Of a DNA stretch of 64,000 bases, positions 1-13,451 are shown piece by piece. Position 1 is the first letter of the stretch. Each line of letters starts with the position of its first letter. The translations under genes were made by a program, and so were the position numbers. The DNA lies in contig MU859103.1 of NCBI GenBank assembly GCA_033297205.1, positions 62,001-126,000 on the forward strand. Reading direction: 5' to 3'. The notes under the pieces are model-generated. The model ran no database searches. It was not told where the DNA came from and saw only the letters and a list, made by a program, of their open reading frames with translations. The DNA comes from Pseudoneurospora amorphoporcata (Eukaryota > Ascomycota > Sordariomycetes > Sordariales > Sordariaceae).

Positions 1-1
1 C

Positions 2-781
2 GCACGCCTCAATGCCACTATCCTCCATCTACAGCGCAGCTACCAGCACATCAACATCGAAGTTTTCATCCACAAAGTCGACGGCCTTTCCGATGACTAT
101 AAGCTAGACATCCAGCGCGACATCACCATCCGCATCCAGGACGAGCTGTCGGACCAAGGGGTCGAGAACGCGCCGGTGAACTTCCACCTGACCAGCATCT
201 ACAACCACAGCATCTTCGAAGCCTTTAGTAAAGTCATCCAGAAGCTGATCCCCCGCCTCGGCCAGCTCGAGGCCATGCTCACCAACCTGTGCCGGACCTG
301 CCGATTCGAAAAGGCCTACCTATTCGACGTCAACACCAAGATCTACATCGCCACCGACAGCACTCCCGAGGACATGGCGTCGTACGAGATCTGCTCCGAC
401 TACGTCGACGTCATCATCGACTTCACCGAGGTGTATGGCAGCTGGCAGCGCACCCCCGAGTGGCGCAAGCGTCTCGAGGGCCCGCCCTGGGAGCAGAAGC
501 TCGAAGACCAGGTGGCATGCGAGTGGGCCGAGAGCGGCATGGTGCTGGCGGACGCGCAACGCCCCATCATGCTCCGCGAGGTGGATAGGTTCCTGGCGCT
601 CGTGGCAATCATGAAGGAGGGCAGCTATGAGAAGATGCCGCAGATTAACATGAATGTGGATGTTGTTGTCAAGGGGCTGACGGAGTTCTTTGAGATTACA
701 AAATCCAAGATGACGCCGACGGCCGTTCCTGGGGGTGTTACGGCAGTGAATGGCAATGGGGTGGTGGGCGATGGTCATTAG
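2..781 (+). CDS. gtr2: Rag-family GTPase Gtr2 (RagC/D), 3' part
   Basis: Partial gene: the reading frame is open from base 2 to a TAG at 779-781 and lacks its 5' end, so the G1-G3 nucleotide motifs are outside the window. In yeast and animals Gtr2/RagC pairs with Gtr1/RagA on the vacuole or lysosome and signals amino-acid sufficiency to TORC1. What is visible is the end of the GTPase domain, with the Rag-type G4 motif HKVDGL, followed by the C-terminal roadblock-like dimerisation domain. Typical RagC/D stretches are FHLTSIYNHSIFEAFSK and KAYLFDVNTKIYIATDS. The last 25 residues or so are a Gly/Val/Asn-rich tail that looks lineage-specific. No intron is apparent in the visible part. The family call is firm; choosing Gtr2 over Gtr1 rests on the closer match to RagC/D. 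Confidence 0.93.
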   Translation, partial: ARLNATILHLQRSYQHINIEVFIHKVDGLSDDYKLDIQRDITIRIQDELSDQGVENAPVNFHLTSIYNHSIFEAFSKVIQKLIPRLGQLEAMLTNLCRTCRFEKAYLFDVNTKIYIATDSTPEDMASYEICSDYVDVIIDFTEVYGSWQRTPEWRKRLEGPPWEQKLEDQVACEWAESGMVLADAQRPIMLREVDRFLALVAIMKEGSYEKMPQINMNVDVVVKGLTEFFEITKSKMTPTAVPGGVTAVNGNGVVGDGH

Positions 782-1110
782 GGAGGTCATCCGGGGCGTT
801 GAGATCATCCGCAACAACTGTTGAGATAAGGCAAAAGGGAGAGAAAGGGGCTTATACGAAATGGGAGGCAAACTTGACAAAAAGACGTATGTCCTGGCTT
901 ATGTAATTTATGTAAAATGTACGAAAAGCAATTATGTTCTGTTACAGTCAGCTTCTACTACTACCCGACTGTCGTCAATGACATTATGGCAGCAAGCCAA
1001 CAGTTGGGTGGCGAGTTATCTTGACAGTTGGGAATAGCACAAAGCCATGCGGAATCTGGACGATTTGAGTTACATGTTGAACGGAATGGTGAAGTATTGG
1101 CTCGGTATTT

Positions 1111-1112
<2 letters not shown>

Positions 1113-1157
<45 letters not shown>

Positions 1158-1323
1158 GGGAAAATAAAATTGCCAACCAAAACCAATCAAATTTTTTTTT
1201 AATTAAAGAGTTNNNNNNNNNNGTGGTTTTTAAAAGGCGGACTTGTTGGACGGGCCTTTTTAACCATTTGTTGTTTTTTGGCGCGGGGTTTTGGTGGGGG
1301 GGGTTTTTTTTTTTTTTTTTGTG

Positions 1324-1370
<47 letters not shown>
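1113..1370. other. Assembly gap in low-quality poly-T sequence
   Basis: Ten N (1213-1222) are flanked by a T run of about 44 (1113-1156) and another of about 39 (1332-1370). The bases between the runs and the gap show strings of doubled or stretched letters, which looks like reads degraded after a homopolymer. Lysine- or phenylalanine-rich reading frames across it are artefacts. Real length and content are unknown. Confidence 0.9.
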
Positions 1371-1372
1371 CG

Positions 1373-4300
1373 TTCGGCGATACATTATCTGCCCACCGAA
1401 TACCAGTCAATTTTATTTGCTATTCCTGCTTTCCAAGCCAACTGCCACATTGCTCATCTGGCGTACCTCATCTTACGGGCAGAAGAAGATTCGGCGATTG
1501 ATTTAGCAGGAGCGTTGGGGTGGTTATGATTGAACCTCCCATCGCAACTAGAGGTACCTTGTCCGGGCTCTCAAGGATCGCCAACAGACCAAGCAGGAAC
1601 GATGAGCTTTTTGTCATGAAGGGCAGTTGCATCTCACCTCTGGTTGGATTCTTAACCGGGCACGTTTCCGCTTGACCAGATTCAAAGGAAGTGGAAAGAT
1701 GGGGAGTACTTGGTCGGATACATGGTGGCCTAAATACGATGGCTCGAGACAGCGGAGTTGGAAGGGGAAAGTAGTGTAGCAAGTATGATGGAGAAGTATA
1801 GGGGAACCACTTCCATCATTTTGGTCACTTTCCTGCCTTTCTTTCCGCCCGGACTGTGCATGTTATCTTCTTCAAGAAAAACAAATATCACCACGTCGTG
1901 CCTTTTGCTTAAAACTGAAACCAAGGAACATAATATCAAGTGTTCGAACCATTTTCACTCTCCCGTTTCTATTTACTGTGTACTTTGCGAGCTTGCGCAT
2001 ATGTGGATAGCACGTAGTTTCTGCCTGGGTTGGGAGAAAATCAACAAGTACCTTAAGTATCTGGTTGACAACTAGTTAGGTATGATGAATTCTCATTCTT
2101 ACTGAATTGTTGTATTAAATACATGAAAATTGTTTGGTAGAGGTATCTGGTTAACCGCTCTAGTGTCTTGGGGCTACCTCCTACTTTTTACGGTTTTAGT
2201 AACAGTAGAGATACTTGAAGCAGGTCTAATCAACAATCAACAGTCGGTCCCTAACCATTAGGCAGATTTGACTAAAGTCCGTCATCGCTGACGTCTCTCG
2301 CCGACGTCTCTCGCTGAGAGTATCTCACCGAACGTATGTTATGTCCATGAGCACGATAAGTACCCAATAGATAGAGTATATAATCTCAAGTCCGACTATG
2401 GTTTCTCACCCACATCCCACTTGCAGGCGACGTCCGACGCCAATGACGACGCCTACGCCTGTCAGCGTGAGCGTGAGCAGTCCTCTCTGGCCAAACCCGT
2501 CATAGCTTTGCCAGCAATAATTGGTCGAACTCGAAGTCATGTTTTGAACAGTGACGAGCGTTGATCACGTTGTTGTCTGTCTATCTGTCATGCCTGCATA
2601 CGCTTCCAAGGCGGAATACCTGTTTGAGCTGTCATCTGATGATCTGACATCCTAGCCATCCCTGGCATCCTTGAGTAGTTAGAGATAGTCAATAGCATCA
2701 GTCCGGTGGAAGACAGCGGGACATGATGATAACAGGATAGGCATACAACACTGCCTTGCCATGTTTGCGAATAGGAAAACAGGTGGGATGAAATGTTGGA
2801 GTTCAGCTACTAGTGACGAGTGACGAGTTTCCCGATGTCACCGATCATGGATTTCCCTTTGTTGGGCATCTCACACAGTGTAATTCTACACCTCCTCCCC
2901 CATATTCGGTCTGGTCGTTCCCTTTGAAATGGCAGCGACAGTAGTATAAGCCTGACCGAGATGAATAGAGCAAAGCGGGGGGGGGCAACGAGCACGAAGC
3001 CCGACTCCGCGGCCGAACTCGTCACTGCCCCGTTTCTGTACTGCCTCGAGCGCGCCGGGTCACCGAACCCAAATGACCACGATGGGTTAGTTTGACCAAA
3101 AACATTCAAGCTAATGGAGCCAGGGAGTGACCCGTTCGGACGGGTCGCTTCCGTATGATGTGGCGTTGTTGGGTGTTGCGCGGTGGGAGTTCCGGTATGC
3201 ACTAGAGTCTAAAACAGCATTGATTGTAACGAACATGGCGTCAAGTTAGTGCGCACCTCAGGGGCCGAAATCTAAATATACTCTGCATCAATCGACGTGC
3301 TTCGACCCTAGACCCCGAAATCTTTGGAAATCGTAAAGTCCACAGAATGAGGCGCAAACGCCGAAATGCTTACGTAGGCACAGACATCGGGAACGACGCT
3401 TTCGAGAAGTGTCACCGTGGTTGTGGCGGAAAACAGATGGCATCGGCGGCTGCCACGTCAAGGGCTGCCTCCCGCCCCGCCGCGGCCGCCCCACCTACCG
3501 GCCGGCCGGTAAGTTGGCCACCACCCCGAAGCGATGCTCAACCCTCGCTTTTCCTCTTTCGGATTTCCAAAAGCTAATGTTAGACTCGGCGATGGGAATT
3601 TTCACTGCAATACGCGTTTTTCTCTTTTCGTCCCTTGTGCGATCTACCTTGCAGGGGCCTTTCAACGTGGACAAAAGTCGGATTCGCAGTTTGCACTCCG
3701 TCATGAATAACGCCGTGACCGGTGGGGCTGCCGAGCTCCGAAGAAATTGAGGCGCAGGCAGCCAGAATGGAAATGTTTGTTTCAAGCCTCGGCACTTGCA
3801 GCCACACCGCTCTAAAGCAGAAATTTTGCTTCATGGACAGCCCTGGGTGGTTTTTGGACGTTCACGCGAAGAGCCTTTGATAGTTTGATGCCCACATCCA
3901 CCGTCCTGAGTGTCGAGTCACGGAGATGCGCTGGACACTGCGTTGTTCGTGAGGACTCCGACCCTCGATGAGGCCATCTCAGCTTCGGTTCGCATGGATG
4001 TGGCTAGGGCTCACAGCTTAAGGGTCTTCATAGAGGGGCTGTCTATGACGTCATGGCTTGGCATTTCAACGACCCTTTTGCGACCTCTGGCTCGCCTGGT
4101 TGACGACCACCAACGAATTGTTCCGCAACTGCTGAGCGAGTCTTTGTTGAAACGCGCACGACGCGTCTTTCTGTCCCCTCTTCCCCTATCTCCAATGAAG
4201 CACAAGCTCGCCAGGCCTGCGCCACACTTCCAGACGGCCGATTTCGCCGCTCTCTCGTCGATCAACATGGAGCCGGTATTCTTCCTGTACCCGCTTCCAT

Positions 4301-7300
4301 TGGTACGGCAGGAAGCGGCTCCGAATGTGTAGACTAATTGCTGGAAGTGCCGTGCGTGTAGTGTACACGTACAGCCCATCCATCTGTCCTTCTCTCCAGT
4401 GGCCTTGGGCTTCAAGCCGTCGGCCATTATCGTGGACCAAAAGTGAGGACTCCAACTGGTGTCGTGGTCGATACAGCAGATAGCGGGCCTGACCCGTTAG
4501 AGCCGGCCTTTACACCGAGGACAACGGAGCTCAACAAGAGGTTTGCCACCGGTATTATCGTAGCCCGATGCTCAGTCGGCCTGCAGCGAACTACAATGGG
4601 CCCTAGTTGTCCGTTCGATCATATGGAAGCAATAAATTCCGGCTGTCCAATAGCCTCGTTGTCGCGCCGTGTTAATATCGATAGCGGTGCTAGGCATGAG
4701 TCAACGGCTGCTCGGCTCTTTCTCTCACTGGAGGTATGATGCTGCCGTGCTTCAGATTCTCGTTCACGCCCGTTGCGCTCGATGTGTGAATGGATACATG
4801 TCGTCGGTATCGCTAGTCCCGCGACAATGGATCGGCCCTGCAATCGTCCTCCCAGTCAGCCCAGCATGCAGGCGAAGATGAGAGTCAAGAACAACCCCCG
4901 TCTTTACCCCATCATTTCCCCGACTTCATTCGGCCGAGCCAAGCTGTAGCAGCTAGGGCACCTCGGACATGAGAGGCCCGGGGGGAGTGAGGGTGTGTAA
5001 TCAGTGAAATTGTGTCAACGGACGAGGCGTCTTGGTCCTCGAATGGAAGAAGAGGATATCGACAAGGACAAGTCGCAGGTCGCGCAGGTCGCGGCACAAG
5101 GAGTATTTGCACAACGGGAAACATGCAATTGGCTTCTCCAGGTGATCACTGTTGTTGCAGGTCCAAGGCCAGGACGACGACAAGGTCAGGTCAGGCTGGT
5201 TGTCGAATAATTCCTCTCGTTATTTTAGCTTATCCCGCGATGGGCAGTTTGCGCCGAAGGTCAAGTGACTGACTGTTTTTCTGGCGCTCCGAGTCCCGTC
5301 GTCACCAGACCTGGACGGCGCGGTTCAGGTTTCTCTCCATGCTTTCATGGTCTCGGCAAATTGCTGCGGCAGCCGCTTCCATCCGCGATAGCCATGTGAA
5401 ACGTCCCTTCTCACTACCTAGGTATGCTCGGGTCACGGTGTTTCATCTAGGCAAAAATCACAGGCAAGACTCAACTCGGAAGGGACGAACTTACCAAGTT
5501 AAAAAAGAGCAAGGGCGACTAGCGTCTAGCGCAGGCCCCAGAAAGAAAGCCGCCCACTGGTTCAAATCCGCACCTGACAATTTCACAATCAATACTGTAA
5601 TTTTGATTCCCGTTACGCGCCAAGACCGAGCACGAAAAAGCGTGCCAAGCCAATTGTGGCTGCCACCAACTCTCAGCTTCCAACTTTCTTCTCAGCAGCA
5701 AACTTCCACTTCGACGAGTTGACCTTGTCATAGAAATTTGGTCGACCGCGACACCCACCACCAACAACTTGTTCACTTTTCAGTTGCCAGTTTTCATTCT
5801 TCATTCCCAATATGCACAATGCGCATTGTGCGTTTCGTTTCTGCTGTTGAATCCTTCTTCAGTTGGCCATCTGGTTCCGCTCCTGGCCGCACAGCCCCCC
5901 CTTCTCTTTTGCCATCTCCGTTCCCGTCCAGTGCATTTAGATCCAGAGTGGGAGAAACCTCTGAAAGGTGGTCGCAGGACGAGGTGGTCGCAGGACGCCT
6001 TGGTCGCCTCCAAGGTGGGCAGTGTGAGCAACCAAGACAAGCCCAATTCAATGGCAGCGCAGCGTCGAGTCCCCTAGACCGATACCTGCCGAGCCGTGTC
6101 TACTTGCGAATCTTTTACCGCCGCGAGGGCGCATCTTGGACTGTCTCTAAGCTACACCCTCAACGGCGTTCCACGAGAGGACAGCCGTTTCGTTCTCCCC
6201 CGTGGTACCGAGTAATGCGGAGCTGCTGACATGTTACCCAATCCCACGGGCTCGATTCTCTTGTTCCGTTGCTTCCAGCCGCTTGCTACACCCTCGGCGA
6301 AGACATCCAGCGAGATCGGGGGTACGAAACCCACGGAGCCAGGAACCAAGCGGTTCGCTGTGTCCCCATGCCGTGTATTCCCAGTCCAGACTCCCTATCC
6401 CGAGGCCGGACTTGAGGTTGCTACGCAATATGAAGCTTCCAAGGCACCAGTGGACGTGGTGAAAAAGATTGGCTCATGGCTCTCCGGTGGTGCCATACGA
6501 GACATGCTTCTATCGTCATCTCGGGTTCCCCAAAAAGGGCACCAAAGCCTTGGTTCTCCAGCTCGGAGATGGTCATATGCCGTGACTCTCCAATGGCCAC
6601 GGGTTTCTACATATTCTTCTCATTGCTCTAGAAACCTGGAGCGCTTCCGTCATCAAAACATGGATTGTTCCCATCTCAACCCCAAGTGGGTGCTCCTCTT
6701 GTGGCTTGCTGCCGCATGTCCATCAATGGCTTTACTGCGTATATCTCCTCATCTTCAAATTTCTCTCTCAGATGATTCACAGGGCAATATCTCCCCTTCT
6801 GGGGCCACCCTCGTTCCTTCTCCTTCTTTTCAGACCAATCAGAGGCTCTAATATCGGCCTTTTTTCTCTTGATGGAGGCCGAGGGCGCTCGGAGCTTCAG
6901 CCAATGAGGCTCAATAACAGGGGTCTGACTTAAACAACCTTTGCTCACCTTCCCGCACTAGCATGGCAGCTTCTGGTCATATCCCAACATACGCTCTCTT
7001 ACAGGCTGACGCCAACTCTCTACCCTTTTGTACCTTCTTCACATCTTTATTGCCGTTGGGACATTCCCTGCCTTTGTTCCACTCGTGCTAGACCAACCTG
7101 GGTGTCTCCTGGATCCTTCTTTCTCCGAAACTCCTTCGGACGCACTGATGGGGAGAGGAAGAGGGGAAAATGAGTGGTCAAGCGGGCAGAAAAGTACTCG
7201 ATGACTCCAGTCTGAGCTATTTTTTGATTTCTTACCCCTCCCTATGACTTACTTTGTGTGGACGACTAGCCGGCCCCAGGCGTATGCATGCAGTCCCTTT

Positions 7301-10191
7301 CGGTAGATGAGCGTGGATCTGGCCAGAAGGTGTGGACGAGGACATCACTGGAAGACTGGGTCTAGAAAGCCTCGAGAAGGTGGTCTTGTCCCAAGGAGAA
7401 GGAGCATCCCGGCCCACTGGCAGCGCGCTTGTTACGTTTCATGTTGGGGAGTCGAGGTTTGTGGACATGAGCAAGCGATTGCGCCCGTCAGACGATCGAC
7501 TGGGCGACAAGCTCATCATGCCATTTCCTCTTCATGATATTTCGACGCCTGTTCTTCATGATCAAGTTATCATCTTCGCTCTGGATTCATCTCGCCCCGC
7601 GTTTCAGCTACCGTAGAGAACGCTCCCACTGGTTGACGGTGTCAAGGCGCCCCAACACTTCCACGGGTTGGAGCTTTGCATAATCTCACGATGCGGATCA
7701 ACCTTTGAAGATGGTGTGTTCAATGTGGTCCTTGCTACCTCATGCGCGCACGGCAGACAAGACATTACTACGAGTCATATGCAGCTCGCCATTTACAGAA
7801 GGAAGGATACGAGTGTCCACCAGATACGGATCCTCTCCCCCTCTCCTCTCAGTAGCCGCGTGTGCGGCTTGCATAAGACGGCTTGCTAGGCGTACTGCTA
7901 TCTGCAATCCTGTTGAGATCTAGTCAGAGATTTCCAACACCTCTTTCCGGCTCACAACCAAAGGCTTCATGCTACATGATAAAGCGGAAACTCCATCAGG
8001 ATCCGCCAGTATCACAAAAGCACACCGCTTGCTACAGCATTGTGCCATTGTCACCGCCGGTCAGTGACAAGTTAGATGGGACCCGCTTTGATATCATAAC
8101 TCACAAAAGGTCCTTCATGAAATGCACATTTGCTCTAGGTCTAGGCCGCAACTAACGTACGGCGTAGTAGTATGACTTATCAAACCATCTTGGTAACAGT
8201 GAGACCAATCTGCCATGACCTAAGACAGAGTAAGCATTATCCACATCTGAATGGCTTCCTTCCCCGCAAAAGCTCTGATACGTATTGCGAATTAGCCTTG
8301 GCTACTTGTAACAGACAGTACTCTTCTGGTACCTTGACCTCACAGTTGAGAATGAAGCCTTAACGCGTCCACACGTGCTCTGGGAGGCTATAAACCTCGA
8401 AACCTGGATTGAGTGGATGTTTCAAGTTTCAGAGGGGAACAAGCATGTTTTGTAACCACCGCCAGCATTATGGTTATCCTATCGATGATCACGGCTGAGT
8501 GGAACGATGAGTGACAGATGTGAGTAAACCTTGAGCCGGGGTGCTTTTTGGTGTGGCTCGCGGGTGGTAGTGGCGTGTGTGCCTGCCATTCATCGGCGGG
8601 GTCGTCGGAGTCTCCTGGAGAGCTGTTGAAGGTACGTACTTCCAAACACTAGCGCCCTGGGATTACCATAGCGGAGGCATGCTTTCTGACTTTCGAATAG
8701 TGTAATGTAACTTACATGTATCTTTCATTTACCTTATGCAAGGATACCACTCACAACTCCCTGATGTCGGTGGCGCTACCTCTATTTTTCCTGGCATGCA
8801 TTGACCACATCTTGCACATCTGCAGCTTTCAGCTCTCGTCGCATACCAGAGACCGGCCGATTCGTCTGATGGAGCGTCGGGTTTTTTGTCAGTGCATATG
8901 CATGGTTGAGCACAGCCTGCAAAGATAGACGCGGAAATCGGAGTTACGCACAGTCAGTCAGGTACTGCGGTACTGTCAACAGCAATGTTGAGTAGGACAG
9001 ACGTCGAGGCAAGCAACACAGGCAATTCCTGGCCTATCTACAAGTACAGAAAGGTATGCATATCTCCCAGCACCAGCTCCGGAGAACCCTGGCATTCTGG
9101 GGTCAAGTTGATCGATGCCTGGCGGTAGCGTTGAAAAGTTTGACGACTGTGAAAAACCTCAAAGAGGAAACCGGATACCTGAGATCTTGGCTTCCTTGGA
9201 ATATCATCCTGTTGGAACCCACCTCTAGCTTACACAGACGCTTTACTGCCAGACTAACGGACTATCTAGAGCTAGCTCGGGACCCATGGGGCCATGAAGC
9301 CATGGTAATCCGATGCGCAGACCCGACGACGTCGATGCAACAGACGATAGCGCCGGGATTCGGGACTTGGAACGGGGCTCTTTTCCAGATTGATGATGCT
9401 CACTTAAATTTGACTATTCCTACTCCATCAGTACCGTTGAAGATGCAGGCCGGATTGGGAGATGAGGTTTCTTTTGCCTTGAATGGCTGTCGAAAAGTGG
9501 CTTGAGACAGCAAGTGACCTCTCAGGGTACGGCGCTGACTGCCTCCTGCCGATGGCAACATTCTCTGATTCTGGCGAGTTTTGCCAGCCAACAGCAGCTG
9601 CAGCCAGCGCGGTGTAGCGGGCCCCATCTGGACCTTCCGGGCTTGTGGCTTGTCCGGCCACTAACGACGCAGTCCAAGATACACACCCCCTTCTCCGCTC
9701 CGGTGTCCTCATCGCTCCTTGTGGTTGCCCTCCCGTCTCCGACTTACACACTAATGTATGCATGCAGCTGTAGGGATGTTGTAGTGTAGTAGGAAAAAAG
9801 GCTCGAAGGGGGGCAGTGACAGTGGGTGAGAGCGCGAGTGACGGCAACGATGGGTCTAACGGGTACGACTATAACACCCACTACACCCCACCGTCCTGAG
9901 CACCGAGACTTTCTACACGAGATTTCTCACCCTCCTTCTTCTCCCTCACGAGCCCCTCGTCTCCCGTTCTTCTCTTCTCATTTGACGCTGCCGGCGAGTA
10001 CGCTAATCCCTTGTCTTGGGACCGCCCGCTTCGTCACCTTACTCACCTTGTTTCTTATATTCTATTCGTTTCCCATCTCAATCTCCCCCTGTGTTTCCCG
10101 TCTCCTGTTAAGCGCTACAGTGCTCTCTGTCTCTCACCTCACATCCTCACCTCACCAGCCTCCCAACTTTCAACCTACACAACCGGCCATT
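1373..10191. other. Long stretch without a recognisable gene
   Basis: About 8.8 kb between the gap and the next gene. All open frames here are short (mostly under 210 codons), overlap one another on both strands, and show no family motif or sensible splice chain. A short direct repeat of GACGTCTCTCGC occurs around 2289-2314. The last 300 bases (about 9880-10190) are strongly pyrimidine-rich, as in the promoters and 5' leaders of well-expressed Neurospora-type genes. The stretch is not obviously AT-rich, so it does not look like heavily RIP-mutated transposon remains. It could hold a long promoter, non-coding RNA or fast-evolving genes that cannot be recognised by eye. Confidence 0.6.
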
Positions 10192-11238
10192 ATGCCAGTA
10201 CAGCTATTACCGGCCTCTGCCGCCGCCTTTGCCCCAAGAGCATCCTCCGTCAATGTCGTGCTGGGTTCCAAGGTCGAGCCATGGTTGACCAAGACACTAA
10301 AGCGCATCAACAAAGTCAAGAGGCCTCTCAACAGCGTACCCCAGCACACAAAATGTCTTACCGAGACCCTATCCTCACCGAATGCCATTTGGATCCTGGC
10401 CTCACTCATGCTCCCTAACGCTCCCGAAGACAAGCTCAAGAAGGATTCCAACCCGTTGGTTGAGGCCATCTCCAACTATCAGCTCATCCACCTGGAGGCT
10501 TACATCGTCCACGTCGATATGGTTCTGAGGAACGAGGTCGCCTTCAAGCTCACCCCCGACACGATCGAGTCGCTCATCGAGTACCACAAGGATGTCCATT
10601 GCCCTAACACCAAGGCCAGCACGTACGACTGGTCCGAGAAGGATCAGCAATGCAAGAAGCTTCATGAGGATTTTATTCAGGCCATCAACAAGTTTGTCTT
10701 CAGCACGCACGTGACGGCTTTGGAAGGTCTCGAAGAGGAGGGAGCTGGAGAGTTGCTGGATGGTAGGAGCGAGGATGTCAAGAACGCCGTCATGAACCTC
10801 TACAAGCCGCTGCTGCCGCCCCCGCCCAGGATCGTTGATGTCGTCCGTCAGCCTCCCTTGTTGCCCAGCTCTCCTCACAACGCTAGCATGTGGTCGCAAC
10901 CAACGACGCCCTCTTCGCTGCCCGCCCCGATCGAGTCCTGGAGAGTCCTGCCGTCGAGCCCCAGTGTGGCATCATCTGGATCCGCCAGCCCGCCCATGTG
11001 GGCTAGCATGGGTGTCAGTGAGGTGCAAATGCCCTCGCCTACACCTGCCTATAGCACTCCGGCCTACAGCGCGCCCGCCTACAGCACACCTTTCTCCTCG
11101 GCCGGCTACTACTACGGGTCTACGCTCGTCTCTGCTCCCCTCCCGCTGCCCAGCATGCTTGCTCCTCATTGCGGAGTTAGCATGGGTTTCAACAACTTCG
11201 GTTGGGATCGCTATCAGGAGTACACCACGACGATGTGA
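10192..11238 (+). CDS. Unrecognised protein, 348 aa, with Pro/Ser-rich tail
   Basis: I do not recognise this protein. The ATG at 10192 is preferred because it follows a pyrimidine-rich, leader-like stretch. The frame stays open upstream to 9826, but that part reads as low-complexity Ser/Pro/Leu and is probably untranslated. Residues 1 to about 205 look like a helical globular domain rich in Leu, Lys and Glu, containing VEPWLTKTLKRINKVKRPLN and YDWSEKDQQCKKLHEDF. From about 208 (LLPPPPRIVDVV) to the end the chain is Pro/Ser/Thr/Tyr-rich and disordered-looking, with a short repeat YSTPAYSAPAYSTP. There is no signal peptide or membrane segment. No intron is needed. It stands alone, with about 9 kb and 6 kb of apparently empty DNA on either side, which would fit a developmentally regulated gene, but that is inference. 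Confidence 0.75.
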   Translation: MPVQLLPASAAAFAPRASSVNVVLGSKVEPWLTKTLKRINKVKRPLNSVPQHTKCLTETLSSPNAIWILASLMLPNAPEDKLKKDSNPLVEAISNYQLIHLEAYIVHVDMVLRNEVAFKLTPDTIESLIEYHKDVHCPNTKASTYDWSEKDQQCKKLHEDFIQAINKFVFSTHVTALEGLEEEGAGELLDGRSEDVKNAVMNLYKPLLPPPPRIVDVVRQPPLLPSSPHNASMWSQPTTPSSLPAPIESWRVLPSSPSVASSGSASPPMWASMGVSEVQMPSPTPAYSTPAYSAPAYSTPFSSAGYYYGSTLVSAPLPLPSMLAPHCGVSMGFNNFGWDRYQEYTTTM

Positions 11239-13451
11239 CAACCAGCGCCTGCCACAACAGACGCCGGTTATCCAGCCGCGACGACTTCCGCATAATCGCC
11301 GGTGTTCTGCACCTTTTGGATATCCACAAAGCCAGGACGCGGTGTTTATGCCCATAACGGCTGGGTGATCCTATCACACAAGCAAGAGGCACTTCGGCGT
11401 TTGGCACGTGGACTCGGAGCGACATTTGACACTTCTTTCCTCAACCACTCCCCTCCTCTCTTGGTGCATCTACTCCCGACTGGTTTTCTTTATCTCACTA
11501 CGGGTTAGCGGGCGAGCGTCTATTTGCTTTGTGTGCTTTTCGGTTTTCTTTGGCTTTTGAGATATCATCACCGTGTGCTCGGTCATCGGATTTTCCTATT
11601 GTTTCAACCTCACATGGCAGGGACCTGGGGCGGGTAGTTTGTTTGCATTTACATCATGGCGGTTATAGGCTGGTTTGCGTGTTTTGCTTTTAAGAAGAAG
11701 ATTGCAGCAATGCACCCACAGCTCGGCGGCGCAAGCCCGAGACAGAAACTTTCTTGGTTGAGATTACCCCTTTTGTCTTTCACTTTCTTCATTTTATTTC
11801 TTTCTTTCCCCGGTTTCTTTCTCTCTCTCAGTACACGGCATTTAAAGCGGCTGGCGTTTGGAAGATACCCCTTTCGCGGTGTCTCGGGCTTCCCTCACGG
11901 GTCTACCCCACCGCACATTCGCTTCAAGACATTCCATCTTTTACCCTTATATCTTGGATTTTTTTTTGTCTTACGGATGATGTTTTCGGCCCTTAATGTT
12001 GACGGATATAATTACGGCAATGACGACAAAACGACTTTTTCACGACATGAAAGGTTTCGATCTTACGGCTTGATGTCGAAGCGAACACCAACAAACTCGA
12101 AGAAAGAAACGGTTGACGCCACTGTTCGGATTATATGCGCTCCCGATTAGAGGAAGAGGGGGATCACCCGACAACAACGAGACTGGTTCTCGTGATCTTC
12201 ACTCAATCACATGGCCGATTCAACACCATCTAGCCGCCGCCGCGTATCTGGAATACTGCAAGCTTCGGCAGACACTGGTTGTCGACAAAGACCAACGATC
12301 TCTGCTCCTCAGCCTGTCGGTCCCTCGAAACCAGCAAGCGGTTTCGGGGACAATCATGTTGGGGAGCAGAGGGGGAACTTGAAGCAAGGATGGTATTCGC
12401 CAAAACACGATGCAGAAGAGGAAAGGCAATACGGGATATTGTACGGCACCCACTGCTGAGCAGTGAACGACAAACAACATGATCGCCTCCTCTCTGCCGT
12501 GTCAAGTTTGCTTTCTGGCCTTTTCAGCCTCTCAATACCATCGACACACTCCGATAAATCTGGTGAAGCGACTCTATCGATTATCCTCGTGGACTCTCGG
12601 GGGCGGGATTACTGCTGCGGCGTATGTCTTGCACGCACTCACGGATCAACTGGAGTCCCGCTAGTCGGGATGGATCCAAGGGTGTCGTGGCTATCAGGCT
12701 TGCGTTTTCCGTAGGTCAGGTCAAAGTTCCTCCCGATGTGTCCAGTCAGGGGAGTCAAGATACGACGGCGCTTTCACCAGGTGATTTGGTGGAAATATGG
12801 GAAGGGGAACTAGCTAGCGGGCAAACAAATGCGGTTCATCTCATCGCATGCCAAAGCTTCTCCGCACCTCATACTGGTGATCTGACGGTCTTTCAACCGG
12901 CCTCGCACAGTTGGGATGGTGGAGAAGCAAGGCAGAGGCCCATGATCGGAAAGAAGAGGTCCTGGCCGCTGGAGAATATGCCACAGCTTCTGCGTTGTTT
13001 GAGAATGACGGTCACTTTTGCTGTGCGACTTGGCTTGTCATTGTCATTCCGCATTTGATGGCGTGTGCATGTAACTCACCGGGAATTCCTCACACGTCCA
13101 ATTATTTCGGTCATGGGTCTGGGATGCTGGTTTGGGGTTTTTGGATGCTGGCTCTGTGAGCGAGTTGAGACGTGTAGTAGATACCCTGGTGGTTTTGGTC
13201 TATACGTTTGTCATGGAAGTAGGAGTAGCTATACCAAGTTGTGGATATCACATCTCTGAATATCAACTATCTCTCTACTCAATTTGTCTGTGCCCGCTAT
13301 GACTTGTCACTGCCACTTTCTCTTCCGAACGTTTTTATCGAATCTGTAAAAAGCTCGGCAGTTATTCTACTCTTTGTAAGATGGTGACGATCTCCCACTT
13401 CGGCTCCGAAGAGGAATATGTGACGAAAAGGTAAAGGTCGTTAGTGTACAT

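Noticed and set aside
961..1529. Lys- and Phe-rich open frames across the gap
   Set aside because: They are translations of poly-T/poly-A and of the N gap.
1860..1965. GTTCGAACC with a pairing T-stem suggesting a tRNA
   Set aside because: No A-box, anticodon arm or matching acceptor half upstream.
5480..5600. B-box-like GGTTCAAATCC suggesting a tRNA
   Set aside because: The T-stem fails at two of five pairs and no acceptor stem closes.
9826..10191. 122-codon upstream extension of the 348-aa gene, with a hydrophobic segment
   Set aside because: The DNA is a pyrimidine-rich leader type and the protein text is low-complexity; the ATG at 10192 is more likely. Not fully excluded.
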